Shown here one piece after another: positions 11,829 through 24,309 of a stretch of 64,000 bases of DNA (the first letter of the stretch is position 1; the number at the start of each line of letters is the position of its first letter). The DNA is from Nipponacmea schrenckii (taxonomy: Eukaryota; Mollusca; Gastropoda; Lottiidae). The notes under the pieces were generated by a model that was not told the origin of the DNA, searched no databases, and worked only from the letters and a program-made list of their open reading frames with translations. A program made the translations under genes and the position numbers. The DNA is taken from assembly GCA_030562195.1 (NCBI GenBank), contig CM060203.1, positions 3,982,208-4,046,207 of the forward strand. The letters are read 5' to 3'.

Positions 11829-13340
11829 AATGCATGTGTGGAAGGGTTCAATAGAAAGTTGAGGGACATCAAAAAGACGACTTGCAAAAGATATATTGCC
11901 TTGTACATGTACCATATTCATGTTTTTTTGTTTCATAACGTTTTTATTCATTGCATTTAACTAAGTCTGTTGTCCTATAACAGCATATTTAACCATATAA
12001 AATATCTGATTGGTTAATATCTATTTAATGTAATATAAAGGACTAATCAATTATCTTTAAACTATATTCCTTCAATTTCTTTTATGATGTTTTTTGACAC
12101 TTCAGGATCAAAATGTAGAGTTTCCATGACAACATTTTTTTTTTACATTTTTTCCTGATGTTTCCTAAGTCTTCAAACTTCAAGCACATATTGTTCATCT
12201 CTGATATCCAATCAAATATCATTTCACTTATAGTCTTTAGGCAGTTTTTTGACCTCTTTCGATAGTTTTGATTGGTTAAGATTATAGTCACCAAGACATC
12301 ATTATGTAGGGTAGTATACAAGCTGGAACCAAAGAATTTTAAATCTAATCTAATATTATTTACATTAGTTGCTATTAGTTATATTTGATTAATTTGTGAA
12401 TCAATGGAGATCTGATTTTGTAAGACTTCTGTAAGACTGACTGTCCATGCCCATTCCCCCCCCACCCCTCTTTTATAATGCTGGTCTTTGAGTATGGTAT
12501 ATAAGATATGGTTTACAAGTCTATTTCACTAGTATATTATGTTATTTTATATGTATATATTGTGTTTTATTGTATATAGAGTTATGTTTGTATATCTTCA
12601 TATAATTATGTATATTTATACATTAATCATTTTAAATCAAGAATTGACAGGGAAGATTTTATTTGAATTTAACAGGGTCACTTCTTATCTGTAATTTACT
12701 GTTACTCTTCACAAGTAGGGTGTCTCTAGCAGAGTGGACCTAAGACCAATTGGTAGAAAGAATCCTAGAGTTATTTACTCATTGTTAAGAAGTTTATACC
12801 AACTGGAATAAAGGATCTATGTGATTTTTCAGGGAAGAATATCTAGTAGGAATCAAGCTGTTATAGTTGTTGCCCTTGTTGTCATGTTAAACATGTCATC
12901 CCACTCTGAAATCTCTCACAAATCCCACTCCTTTCATGAGAATTGTAATGTAATGTACTGTCTCCGTCCACTAAAAGATTATATTTGATAATTTGATTAC
13001 CTATTTATTATAAACTGTGATATTTATTGACTGAATAATAATTATAACAATGTATTTGTATTAACCTTTGTATTACTCAAATCTATTTAAACACTGGAAA
13101 ATTAATTTAAAACTTGTGAAAAAGTTCCTCAATTTCACAAATTCCATTTATTTCTTAACTAGAAAGATGATTTTAAATATGCAACCTTGATCTTATTATT
13201 TATTTTTATTATCGGATCAGATTGCTATATTTCTTAAAGGATTGGATCTTAGTTAAATTATCACCTCCTTATTTTAAGTAAAGCAAGTAAAGAAAACTGT
13301 TTCCCATAGTACATAGAACGGTACGACAAATATATCACGC
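11829..13340. other. AT-rich intergenic region, nothing recognised
   Basis: There is no supported gene. The reading frames here are short, lack splice context and have no recognisable domain. It is probably the distal 3' flank of CCDC177 plus spacer. Confidence 0.5.
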
Positions 13341-13344
13341 ATAA

Positions 13345-13815
13345 CATTACACTATGGTACGCACAACAGTACAACAACCATGGAACGCACAACAGTACAA
13401 AGACTATAGGACGTACAATAGTACAACAACTATAAGACGCACAGCATTACACTATGGGACGTACAGTAGTACAACAGCCATGGGACACACAACAGTACAA
13501 TAACTATGGGACGTACAACAACAGTACAACAACTATAGGACGCACAACAGTACAAAGACTATAGGACGTACAACAGTACATCAACCCTGGGACGAACAAC
13601 AGTAAAATAACTATGGGCCGCACAATAGTACAACACCCATGGGACGTACAACAGTAGAACAACCAATGGGCGCACAACAGAACAACAACTATGGGACCCA
13701 CAACAGAACAACAACCATGGGACGCACAACAGAACAACAACCATAGGACGTACCACAGTACAACAACTATAGCACGTACCACACTACAAGAACCATGGGA
13801 CGCACAGCAAGCAGT
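13345..13815. repeat. 26-bp tandem array (about 17 copies)
   Basis: The unit is near GGGACGCACAACAGTACAAC plus AACTAT, with point variants (ACGCAC/ACGTAC, CAACAACC/CAACAACT). The overlapping Val/Cys-rich minus-strand frames are a by-product of this array and are not genes. Confidence 0.9.
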
Positions 13816-14725
13816 ACAACGTCATTTTTATTTCAACGTTATATATAATTAATTACCTATGAACCGGAAGCCTACTGTCAAACCAAATTTAATAATTCTT
13901 AATCTGAAGACAGTTCTTAATGTGGAGTTTTTTCCCTTGGTATATATTCAATATTCAACGAGTCGACATGAAAGAAACTTCCTTTGCCAGTCATGTGTGA
14001 TTTTGAACACTAGATATGATTAAACTTCTTTGCCACGTGGGGAACATTATATTATCGTGTCCCTTAGTCCTACTAGCTCGTACTTTGTCGGGTCCAAACT
14101 GACTCGTAAACATTTGACTTTCAATCGACATAACACTGACATTACTGGAACACTGAGGATACCGAGTGTAAACCCTTTATCGTATTAGTATTTCAGATGT
14201 AGCCTATGGTGATTTCTACATGATATTATGACAATAAATTTAACAACAAGCTGAAGATCAGCTGGATAAAGAAAAATCGAAAGTATCAGACCAATTAGAA
14301 TACGACATGAAATCTCAGAAGTATCAATTTTAATTCGTTTTGATGTTCGAAATTCATCTTGAACACGCTAAGACCTCTACTGTTCTGGTATTTATTTCAT
14401 GTGGTCTTGACAGCAATATAAGTGATTAACAAATATCTAAGAAAAAAATGACATTTTCTTTATCGATCTATTATTTTCTTTTAGGAATGGTTCTTTTGAC
14501 TGATTAATTTTATTGTTATTCTCAGTTGTCCAAAACGTTTCTAGTATTCATCTATCAATCAGAAATATCACTTTTCTTTTCCGAGATTGCTTTTATAAGT
14601 TTTTAACCAAACCTAAAATATCATAGTTTGGGATATGAGCATCCGCTGAAAAGATGATTGCTGAGAATAAAAAAAGAACCTCATAATGCAAAATACTAAC
14701 ATAAGGCAGTTACGGCGTTCCATAG
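13816..14725. other. Intergenic, nothing recognised
   Basis: AT-rich spacer without a coding frame or a repeat I could define. Confidence 0.45.
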
Positions 14726-15205
14726 TTAAAGGGGCACAATCTTGATTTTTAGGGGTCGTTTTGGGCCTTTGTTACATTTAAACAGTCCTCAGAAATACTC
14801 AAGCTCTAAGAAAATCGCAAAATACCTTGAAATATGCCTCAAAAATTTCACTTTTTATTTTTTCGTGCTGTACGCGGCTGGTCTTCAGTCAGTCTGAAAA
14901 TTGTGTGTCCTGTTGACAAAATCTACAATTGTCATTACATGTATACTTTCCTTTGTTTTATCAGTGTGGGCCTGCGCAGTAGTCTATTTATAACTCTTTG
15001 ATTTTTCCAATATGGCGAGAGATCTCATAATATCTTAAGACATTATGATTTTCAAACACGGATAAATATGTATACCCATGGATTTGAAGGCTCAAATTTC
15101 AAAGGTAAGCTCTGTAGACTATTTCTGATTAGCTAAACAAAAGATTTCATGTGCTTGAGGCTGTCGGATGATTGTCCGAAACAAATCAAGACTGTGCCCC
15201 TTTAA
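14726..15205. mobile_element. TTAA-flanked MITE, about 470 bp
   Basis: Both ends are TTAA (14726-14729 and 15202-15205). Inside are inverted termini beginning AGGGGCAC, with about 20 of 21 bases pairing between TTAAAGGGGCACAATCTTGA and the complement of the right end. There is no coding frame. A TTAA target duplication is typical of piggyBac-like elements, but the usual CCC terminus of that family is not seen. Because TTAA is itself palindromic it could be part of the inverted repeat. Confidence 0.7.
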
Positions 15206-16003
15206 TGATCACTATTGATTATAATAAAGGTTGTATTGTGATGAAGAAAAAGACATAATTAAACTTTAATAATGATATATCACCTTCTATAGAAATGTTT
15301 ATGATCCAGTTCCTTGATCCTTCCAGACTTATGACAATTGTATATTGACTGGAACTCGACAATTAGATACAAGTTTACGGGCTTTATTAATCACACTTAT
15401 CATAAACCTCTAACTGGGCCACATTCTACATATTTTCTGCTACTTTGGTCTTAAAATTGGTTTGGGCAACGTACCATTTTGGCAGGCTTGCTTCATAGTC
15501 GGCTTCATTGTTTTCAATTCCACTAACTAAAAGCCCCCAAATCGGAGAATATTTTACATCGATAGAATCGTAATAAACTTTTTCAAGTAACTTTCAGATA
15601 AATCTACCTTTATAGGCTTCTAAGAAACGATACTTTATTTCCTTGCTCTTGATAGAATGCAACCGAATCTTAAAATTGCTAAAGCCAGCTCTAGACCTAT
15701 AGTGCCTTATGCAGCGCTCTTACCTTTGCTAAAGTCTATCTTCAACAAAGTTTGGATAAACTACTATCCTTTTATCCTTTTATACTTTTGAAAGTTAAAG
15801 GTAAGAACGACTTACATAAAGATCAAGCATTGCATACATAAAGTTCGACTCAAGTCTAAGTTAGTCAAGGGGTAGGTTTAGTACGAGCGCCGCATGCGAC
15901 TGACGTTCATTCACTGAAACGATCCACCAGATACAACCGCTGAAACTCCCTTTCGAAGAGATATTAATATCGTTATATGATGGTCTTTGAAAAGGAGTTG
16001 TAT
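15206..16003. other. Intergenic, nothing recognised
   Basis: There is no supported gene or repeat in this stretch. Confidence 0.45.
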
Positions 16004-16017
16004 GATTATATATTAAT

Positions 16018-16155
16018 ATGAATAATGAACACGGTTTTTATGGTATACTACTCCTCAATTTAATACAATAAATTAAGGTGTAATTGTTGAAACGTTGTGT
16101 ATTATTGTATTAAATTGAGGAGTAGTATACCATAAAAACTGTGTTCATTATTCAT
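16018..16155. repeat. Foldback: 53-bp inverted arms, 32-bp loop
   Basis: Arms 16018-16070 and 16103-16155 are reverse complements with one mismatch that I can see. They are separated by a 32-bp loop. The structure is flanked by a 17-bp direct repeat (16004-16020 and 16185-16201, GATTATATATTAATATG). It could be a foldback MITE or a hairpin-forming noncoding transcript. No protein is encoded. Confidence 0.85.
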
Positions 16156-16201
16156 GTGCTTCCTACCCCTATATGTCGCTTAAGGATTATATATTAATAT
16201 G

Positions 16202-16570
16202 TATGAATAACGATCATGTTTCTATGTCTGTCCGTCAATAATTGCTCGAACACTATAAAAGGCCCAATGTTTGACTGATTTTGATAAAATCCTATTGGAA
16301 ATCAAAAAAATTAAGTATTAAAATATTAAGTATCAGTTCTTGTTCTTGCGCTCATTTTCTAGTAGAAATTATTATTGAAAGCAGAATTCTCGGCGGATTT
16401 TGAAGAGACTTGGTGAATGGTTTATTATCAAAAAAGATTTAAAAGAAGTGTATGACTGAAGGTTGAAAATATCATACTGGTTATTATTGATGTACCGCAA
16501 ACTATTTTTATTTAAAGTCAAAGCTGTCAATGGGAGTATATAACTTTGCCTCGCATGCGATTTTTCAATA
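16202..16570. other. Intergenic, nothing recognised
   Basis: AT-rich spacer between the foldback and the pogo-like MITE. Confidence 0.4.
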
Positions 16571-16861
16571 TACAGTGAAAACTGGCACCCCTTCTAAACC
16601 GCAAACCGGCATCCAAATCAAGTACCAAAGTAGTTAATCTGTAGTTAATTGATCTCTCTATACCGGCACCTGAATTCGTATTAATTGAAGTTATTCCGTT
16701 GACGGCATGAAAGATGAACGCAACACGTGCTAATTAACCACTAATCCAATTTATTACTCTTTTATGTATTACCCCTGCTACGGGTTAAGCGGCAACCTCT
16801 CCAATTCGGCATATTTATCACGGGTTCGACAGCCTGCCCAATTTAGAGAGATTTCACTGTA
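16571..16861. mobile_element. pogo/Tigger-like MITE, about 290 bp
   Basis: The ends are TA-CAGTGAAA (from 16571) and TTTCACTG-TA (to 16861): inverted termini with a TA target duplication, as in the Tc1/mariner-pogo group. The interior has repeated CCGGCA/CGGCA motifs and no transposase. The plus-strand frame across it is not a gene. Confidence 0.65.
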
Positions 16862-17684
16862 TACACATGTGGCCTCAAACAATCTGAAACGAATGCAGTT
16901 CACTAGCACTATATTTAGGGCAAATGTGAATTTATTTTATACTTTCCACTTTGTGCCAAAAAAAATACGTTGTGGAAGTTTAATTGAAAGATGGGCAAGG
17001 GCAATATGGATTGCGATTATTGCAAATTGAAGTAGGCCAATAGACCTTTTAGAGAAGAAGATGTGCTTTAGGTCATTAGACTGAGTTTTATTCATCTAAC
17101 ACCGATTTATATTAAATCATTTTATTTTTAATCAAGACCCAACTTAGACAAGGCAGGAAGTTACAACCAATGACAATAAAGGTGTCAAACCGATTAATTC
17201 ATTCAAACAGGCTAATTATTATCAGACCAATATGAACTTCATCGCGTAAAAATGGAAATGTGAGTTAGATGTCCAATTGCGTACTTTCAACAATATATTG
17301 ATACGAGTTCTGTCTAATTCACACAAAATGATATTGCTTTATGCTTTAATATCCCGAAAAGCTTCATTGCGTACCTTTACTCAACTCAATTGGGAAATTC
17401 GGACTTTTGTCAATGAATATTAAATTGTTTTTAGTGGTGATCCTGGGTGTCCTTCGTACATCCTTCAATGTACAGTACAGTCGACTCTCATTGCCAACCT
17501 TCAAACACTATAGCCTCTTTAATAAAGCCTATTAACCATTAGCCAGATATGACTGGCATATAGAGCGAAATTTACATCCTTGACTGACTCCCAAGACCTG
17601 TTTTCATACATATCAATAGTGTTATATTGATGTTGTTAGATAACAGTATAGCTGTTTAATCAAAACGTTGCAATATTCAGTCAC
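16862..17684. other. Intergenic / 3' flank of GPCR gene
   Basis: There is no coding frame. TTTAAT at 17655-17660 and 17518-17523 reads ATTAAA on the minus strand and could serve as a variant polyadenylation signal for the GPCR gene. The choice between them is open. Confidence 0.4.
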
Positions 17685-18719
17685 TTACACCATGGTACCA
17701 TGTTCTTGATTTGAATCTATAAAACATAAAATTCGTCTCAATGTTCGTCGAAATTTTCTACTAAAGAAGGAATAAAGATAAAAATTGACCGAGGCATTCA
17801 ATTGGACCAGCAGATTACATATATTTCCCGCTACACGGATATCGTTCATGGGCTGAGGTAAACCGCGTTCGGACAGGTACGTTCTATACAACAGTAAAAC
17901 TGTCCATGGTAACTGACACAATAAAAATATAATTACTATAGTAACTAACATCAATGTCATCTTATGTTGTTCCCGCCGATTTTTAACGCTCGCCTTTTTA
18001 CTCTCCCAGTGTAGTAGCTGTTTGCGGTTTTTACTTGCCTCTAAGAGAGTACGTATTAACAAGGCATTGAAGACAAATAAGAATGAAAATGGGATGAAAG
18101 TAAAAATCGAAACGAACCACCAATAATATCCAATTTGATAGCTGGAATATCCACTGAATATCGTCCGCTCACATCTATAACCACCGTTTTGTAAACCCAC
18201 GATTTTTGTTTCGAAGAACTCGGGAAATGTATTAATGATACAGAACAAAATTGTGATACAAGAGATTATTTTAGCCTTTCGAACGGTACACCACACTTTT
18301 CCCTTGATAGGAGAACTCACGCCAATGTAACGTTCTATAGTGAACGCGACTGTTATCCAGACGGCTACGTTTCCAGCCAAATCTGTAAGAGGTCTTGCGT
18401 ACACTATGAAATAAAAAGCAGTGATTGGTTGAAATGTATTCCGACAGTGAATAAATGATAAACACAGCGTCAGTATTAGATACGTCACATCCGCAACACA
18501 CAAGATAAAGAGGTAGAAATTGGTTGAAATACCTTTCATATGCTTATGACGTAACACTAAAATATTTAAACCGTTCCCTAATAATCCTATAGTGCTTATT
18601 AATGGCACTAGCAATTTCTGGACAACGTAACGCGTAATTTCAAGAGATTCCGGTACTTCCGGTGTAGGTACTGTAGAGTTATCCTGCATTGACAGCACTT
18701 GTGTGAAATTATCCGCCAT
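17685..18719 (-). CDS. Class A GPCR, FMRFamide-receptor-like (orphan)
   Basis: Complete intronless coding frame of 344 codons. Seen: an N-terminal tail with two N-glycosylation sequons (N4-F-T, N14-S-T) and seven hydrophobic segments. TM1 is about 34-56 with GN at 48-49, TM2 about 68-90 with AD at 76-77, and TM3 about 112-131 ending ERY at 129-131. TM4 is about 148-168, TM5 about 200-225 with P210, TM6 about 254-277 with CQLP at 268-271, and TM7 about 296-317 with N-F-x-x-Y at 312-316 in place of NPxxY. A basic helix 8 follows. The NASVNF stretch of TM7 and the ERY motif are typical of invertebrate FMRFamide-receptor-like and related orphan peptide receptors; the ligand is not known. Odd: the usual Cys at position 3.25 is Ile105, although ECL2 has C183 and C92 lies at the top of TM2. 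TM4 has no Trp. Confidence 0.92.
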   Translation of the reverse strand: MADNFTQVLSMQDNSTVPTPEVPESLEITRYVVQKLLVPLISTIGLLGNGLNILVLRHKHMKGISTNFYLFILCVADVTYLILTLCLSFIHCRNTFQPITAFYFIVYARPLTDLAGNVAVWITVAFTIERYIGVSSPIKGKVWCTVRKAKIISCITILFCIINTFPEFFETKIVGLQNGGYRCERTIFSGYSSYQIGYYWWFVSIFTFIPFSFLFVFNALLIRTLLEASKNRKQLLHWESKKASVKNRREQHKMTLMLVTIVIIFLLCQLPWTVLLLYRTYLSERGLPQPMNDIRVAGNICNLLVQLNASVNFYLYSFFSRKFRRTLRRILCFIDSNQEHGTMV

Positions 18720-19100
18720 ATTGATTTGATCTAATATCTACCAGAGACCAAGCAAAAATAAACTATCAAAAGTGCACCTTCTTTTTGATAAAGTACTATA
18801 TCATTACTTGTCTATCATTCTCACATCGTCAATTTTATTGGCAATTATTTTCACTAACTCAATAGACAATTTATGGAAGCTATGGTCTTTCATAAAAAAA
18901 CGTCGCAAGATTTATTCTGGCAATTAATCCACTTCGCGCCACTCACAAATAATGACTTGATTTGATCGTTCTAGTTCAGAAGTGTCTGATTCAAACCGGG
19001 TTAAATTTATGTGTACCGCTTAATCACAGATATCCGTTCTCACTCAAGCTTGCGTCCATGGATCATCACAAAGGACAGTATACGTTACGACGTCTGTTTA
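18720..19100. other. Upstream of GPCR, nothing defined
   Basis: This is the 5' flank of the minus-strand GPCR gene. Promoter elements were not identified, and a noncoding 5' exon further right is possible. Confidence 0.4.
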
Positions 19101-19108
19101 TTGGCGAT

Positions 19109-19275
19109 TGTATCCGTTGCATTTTTGTGCTCACAATCCGACTGTTATTATTAGCTAAAATTTGCCGTATCCGTTGCAGCTTTTGATCAAAACCTGACTA
19201 TTATTATAAGCTAAAATTGCTTTATCCGTTACACCGTCTGATAAAAATCTGACTGTTATTATTGACTGAAAGTAT
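19109..19275. repeat. Degenerate 56-bp tandem repeat, 3 copies
   Basis: TATCCGTT starts units at 19111, 19168 and 19223. Each unit continues with a CTGACTRTTATTAT block and AGCTAAAA. The copies are clearly diverged. Confidence 0.6.
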
Positions 19276-21540
19276 TCTTCCGTCACACCTTAGATACACG
19301 GCGTGGCAGATCTGGTTTTTTTGAGTCAAATTATTTCCACCCCGAGAGAAAGGTGATCACTGACTTCATGGTTCAGACTTAGATAATGTCTTCTATTTAT
19401 GATTACATCGCAGTTTTTATACTCTCATGTGAATATCTGTCAAATTTTCTTGGAATAATGTCTTCTTTTTGTCGTGTATAGCTGAGGAGATAAATTAAAC
19501 ACACTAATGCCTTTTTATCGAAATATTAGCAATTTTTTTTTATTCTCTTTCCGGACGATTGAAAAAGTACGAAAAATCCTACTTAAACACAAGATCGCGG
19601 GGATTAAATTCAAAAGACTTTATTCTCAGACAAAAATATTATTCACGTTTTACCAAGGCTGCAACACAGAGCTCTTCACGATTTTAGTAAGATTGTGTAA
19701 ATGAATATTCCTCTCTAGTTGAAAGCGACATCAACTATTCCAAGTAAATTGTAACTCATTTTTTCTACAGAAGTGCATCACGTTTTAATGTAAAATTGTG
19801 TGATTATGTAGACTACTCAAGAAAAATATAACAAGACTCGCGCACTTTTTCCAAACATAACACGATTCAAGAAACTTTCTTATGCACTTTGTACATTCCG
19901 TTTCAATGACTAACTTAACCTTTTCTAAATAATCCGTTCCACAACGTCTTAATCATTAAGATTAAAAGGAAACATTTTTTTTCTTTTCCACGTTTCTTGT
20001 GGGAAGAAATTTACCGATTTGAAAACTGTTACACGTTTTCTTTCTCACATAACGCTAAACAAGAAAACTTTCAATTTTTTTCAAAGCACAACATTTCCAT
20101 CAATAAGTCGGTTCCGGATACTTTTCCTTGTCGAAGTTTGTGAAGATCGGAACCTTTTTACTCCTTATTTTTTAATTCAAACAATAGAAATTTACTGTGG
20201 TTGTCATTGTGAACGATAATTTTCTTTTAAATTTCCGTTTTCTTGTTTGTTCTGTGTAATAAATCACCTTCATCCAGAAAAATATCTTTAAAATATCTTT
20301 ATTGTTGATATTCACTCCTATAGTTCACTGCTGTACTAGTGGATAAACTCGGTGTAACGAAGCGGTTTTGTGCTGACTTTATATTGTCTTTGATGCAGTA
20401 ATAGCTGGTGATGTTATGATCGATATCCCTGAAATGATAAAGACACCATTAGATTAAATAATAGATTATATACATCAAATGAAAATATTGAAAAAAAATT
20501 ATGGCATAAAAGGTTTAGTTTTGCCTGACTGTCGTTGATTATTTTAAGAAAAACTCATAAGATAAACTTTTAAGCGAGTTTGGAAAACAAAGAAATCAAT
20601 ATCCCTTTTATAAATGTAACAGTACCATGTTTTTAGTCGACTTTACTTGATTTTTTTAAAAAGTGTATTCTTTCTGATGGTATATTTTAAATCCAAATCT
20701 GGAATGAAAACCTGCAGTGACAATGATAATTACAGAAGGAAATTATATCAAGGTAATGCAAACTGTTACTGTCATATTCCAGTACAAGAAGTGAAATAAA
20801 AGTAATTCCTCGAATCACGGACATGATTTCAGTAGGCGTCCATAACGTCACTCACACACTTAATGCTTCAATATGAACTCGTGTTATTCGACAAACCTCG
20901 ATAAAATTTGCGCTATATTTGTGTAAATATCGTGGCACTCTGAAGCATTATCCTGATACTTTCACCTAGTGTAAAGTGGTAATGATGGTGACTTATTCTT
21001 TCTTGAAAGTGTTATGATAAAACGTTGCTTGACCAATTGATACAGTTCAATTCCAGTTGTTCATACCATTTAACAGTAAATACTGGTTTGGTTCGTCTCT
21101 AAGCATATCAATGTTATACGGATTTCAAACGATTATACCAATCATTTTTTAACCTTTATAGGCCCACTCGTGGGTTCAATACATTCGACATTTTAGTTGA
21201 AAATATGATCACTTGCTTTTTATGGCCAACGGCGAATTTGTCGTGTAGGCCAACATTTATTTTCATTTTATAAATGGGAACAGGATGTAAAGAACCCCTC
21301 CCAAGTGACGTTTGGTCAATGATATTCTATAAGTTGGTATTTTGTTACGCTGCTATCAATTCAAACACCTCATTCACATTTTGTCCCATTGTTCCCAAAG
21401 AACAAAGCTGTTTTTTCAAAGACTCATGCAGTCGCAATTAGGAGATTCTGAAAGTTGAAATATAGGATGTAAAAGTCAATTGCCGTCATTTCAAGCACCC
21501 ATTAAATTTTCCAAAAACAGTCATAATCACCATGTAGTGT
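19276..21540. other. AT-rich intergenic region, nothing recognised
   Basis: Several short open frames occur, but none has a domain, splice context or composition that supports a gene. Confidence 0.45.
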
Positions 21541-21550
21541 AGGGTAGTGT

Positions 21551-21845
21551 TTATAGAGTAAGAATTTATACACAGAGTAAGATGTTTATACATAGGGTAA
21601 GATGTTTATACACAGAGTAAGATGTTTATACATAGGGTAAGATGTTTATACACAGAGTAAGATGTTTATACACAGAGTAAGAATTTATACATAGGGTAAG
21701 ATGTTTATACACAGAGTAAGATGTTTATACATAGGGTAAGATGTTTATACACAGAGTAAGATGTTTATACACAGAGTAAGATGTTTATACATAGAGTAAG
21801 ATGTTTATACACAGAGTAAGATGTTTATACATAGAGTAAGATGGT
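21551..21845. repeat. 20-bp tandem array (about 15 copies)
   Basis: The unit is GTAAGATGTTTATACACAGA, with the alternative ACATAGG variant alternating along the array. A few 19-bp copies (GTAAGAATTTATACA) occur. Confidence 0.9.
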
Positions 21846-24309
21846 TTTGGGACATAGCGTACAATTAATCTTGGAGGTTGAGTGTAGAGTATGGGATAAC
21901 CCTTCTTTAATTGCAAAACGTGGTGGAATTTTTGTCCTGATGATAGAACAGTTAAACTGTATCCCCAATTATTCCGAGGACACTAAACTGCCGACCGTGA
22001 AATCTATTCTGACATTTGTCTAATATTCAAAGTTGACCGATTCCTGACTTTCGATCTAACAGAGGTTAATTTCCGTACTTTCTCAAATTGAAATCGATTG
22101 AGACAAACAAAAATAGAACTTGTTAAAAGATATGAATAACAATGGCCCCGATATGCCAAGCCTCATCTTCACAGTGTCAAGATATTCTGTCTTTTACCGT
22201 GATTGCAATAGCCATCATTCTTTTTTCACGAAATGCAGTGATTTGATTGAATATAACAGACATTGTTCACAGACTTCCTGTAAAGTTTTTATATTGACTG
22301 TATTTACTAGCATATAATCTAATCAAATCTCTACATTCCGCGATACTAGAATAGTGGCTTTTACCGTCAAGGTATAAGATAATGATGGTCATAGCTGGTC
22401 GCTGTGAAGAAAACCAAGCCTAATGTAACAACGCTCTACCTGAAGTAATCCGTGTTTGATAATTAAATTGACGAGTTATTGAAGTCTCAATGAAACGCAC
22501 ATTTTTTCGGTTATCCGATTTATCAGACAGTATATACATGTATTACTAAAAAAGAGCTTACACTTCCTGTTTTGAGGTATTTTTGAATAAAATATGGATT
22601 TTCTTACACTTCTGGTACATTTGAAGAATATTAAAGTATATATTCAAGGCCTTAATCTACCTCGGATAATTTAGCCTATTTAGTCGAAAACCAATATTAA
22701 GACGATTGTATCACATATAGGTTTATAAAATTTGGTAATTCTCCTAATTAAAATAAACTCTAACTGTCGGGAAGATAAATATTGAGACGTTTTCATTCCT
22801 TTAACTGTAACTAAGACATGTTAACGCGCATTTGACATTAATGTTACCCAGAACTGTACCCGATTAATATTCACAGTTAGATTAGATCTACTTTATTCCT
22901 AAATAAAAACAGGCTGATACAAGAACATTATCTTCTGTAACGAATTAATCAGAGCTATTCGACATTTCGATACAATGACATTGACAGATTAAAACGTCAA
23001 ATGTAGTAACGGTTCTTGACACAAAACCCTTGTTATTTGATTTTCTTCTCACTGAATAACAAAAAGTAACCCATTATACATCTTGGTTTAACAATGGTAG
23101 CTTGGACATTTGACATAGTATCCTTGATCCATAAGTTGATAAATACAAACGCATTCTATATCCACTTAACATCATGATGTAAAAATATATGGAGTATGGG
23201 AACCGAATTATTTCGAAATATAAGATAATAGAGAAATAATAGATAGGTTGGAAGAAAACTAAACCAAAGTTAGATTTGTAGATAATACAAACCTGTCTGC
23301 AGCATGAATTATTGATGGCACGCTCTTTTGTTATTAATCATACAGCAATCTGACTTGTTGGCGTTTTACATCTGACTTTTCTGCATCTCGTTGGTTGGAC
23401 TCATGAATTTAAATGGAGTTTTACATCTGACTGCTCCGTATAGCGAGTTAATGCAATTAAATGAATAAATATAGTAGCACCGTAATGATCTAATGCAATC
23501 AAAAAGGAATCTCTACATTAAGTTTTGTCCTGTATTTTACTTTTACGACTGAATACTGCCCTTTTTCTTTAAATTTTAAGTTCTATTTATAACTCTATGA
23601 TTCGATCCAATTTTGGTTCTTTTTAAATAGAAAATCTAATGTATAATTGTATGTAAAATTAATGTTGGAACATCGTACATGTCTATGCATACCCACGGAA
23701 ACGATTTCTGATAAATGCTATTTAATATCTGTTTATACATGTAGAAGATTTTCAGCGTTTTTCCACGATCCATTCATTACATATCAAGATCGTGATGTTA
23801 GGATCAGAAATTAATTGATTTTTAAAATCTAGATAGATAAAGATTTTATTTACATTAAGCTAGAGTAGTTAATACATTAGACAAATAACATTTATGGACT
23901 TAGTCCACCAATTCATTTGCCATCTAATTCCATGTTAAATCACAAAATTCAACCTTCTAGAACTTTTTCCAGAAATCTCGTTGAAAACTTTCTTATATGT
24001 CACATGAAAGCCAGGCCAATACTTGGTTTCTGTACAAAAATCCAATATAGCATGACCATGAAAATTTTGAACTAAACAAAATGAAAGTAAACCACTACAT
24101 TTTATCAACATCCGCTTGACTGTCACTGCACACAAAACCACTATTTTTAGAAATAACCTTCCGCCAATTAAATTTCTTATTATCTCAGAAATTCTGAAAG
24201 AAAATGCAATTTCAGACATCAAATTGCAAATCTAGACCAAAAATTAGTCAAAAATGGAAATGCAAAATTATATAAATTATCAGTAGTAAATAAGTTGTAA
24301 AATAAAAAA
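21846..24309. other. AT-rich intergenic region, nothing certain
   Basis: There is no supported gene. A two-copy diverged duplication of about 60 bp (GTTTTACATCTGACT) lies at about 23360-23480. The minus-strand frame at 23935-24222 has no recognisable domain. Confidence 0.4.

Noticed and set aside
13504..13782. Val/Cys-rich minus-strand open frames that look like membrane protein
   Set aside because: They lie entirely within the 26-bp tandem array and repeat with its period.
23935..24222. 95-codon minus-strand frame beside the LINE remnant
   Set aside because: No reverse transcriptase or endonuclease motif is visible; it lies outside the inverted arms.
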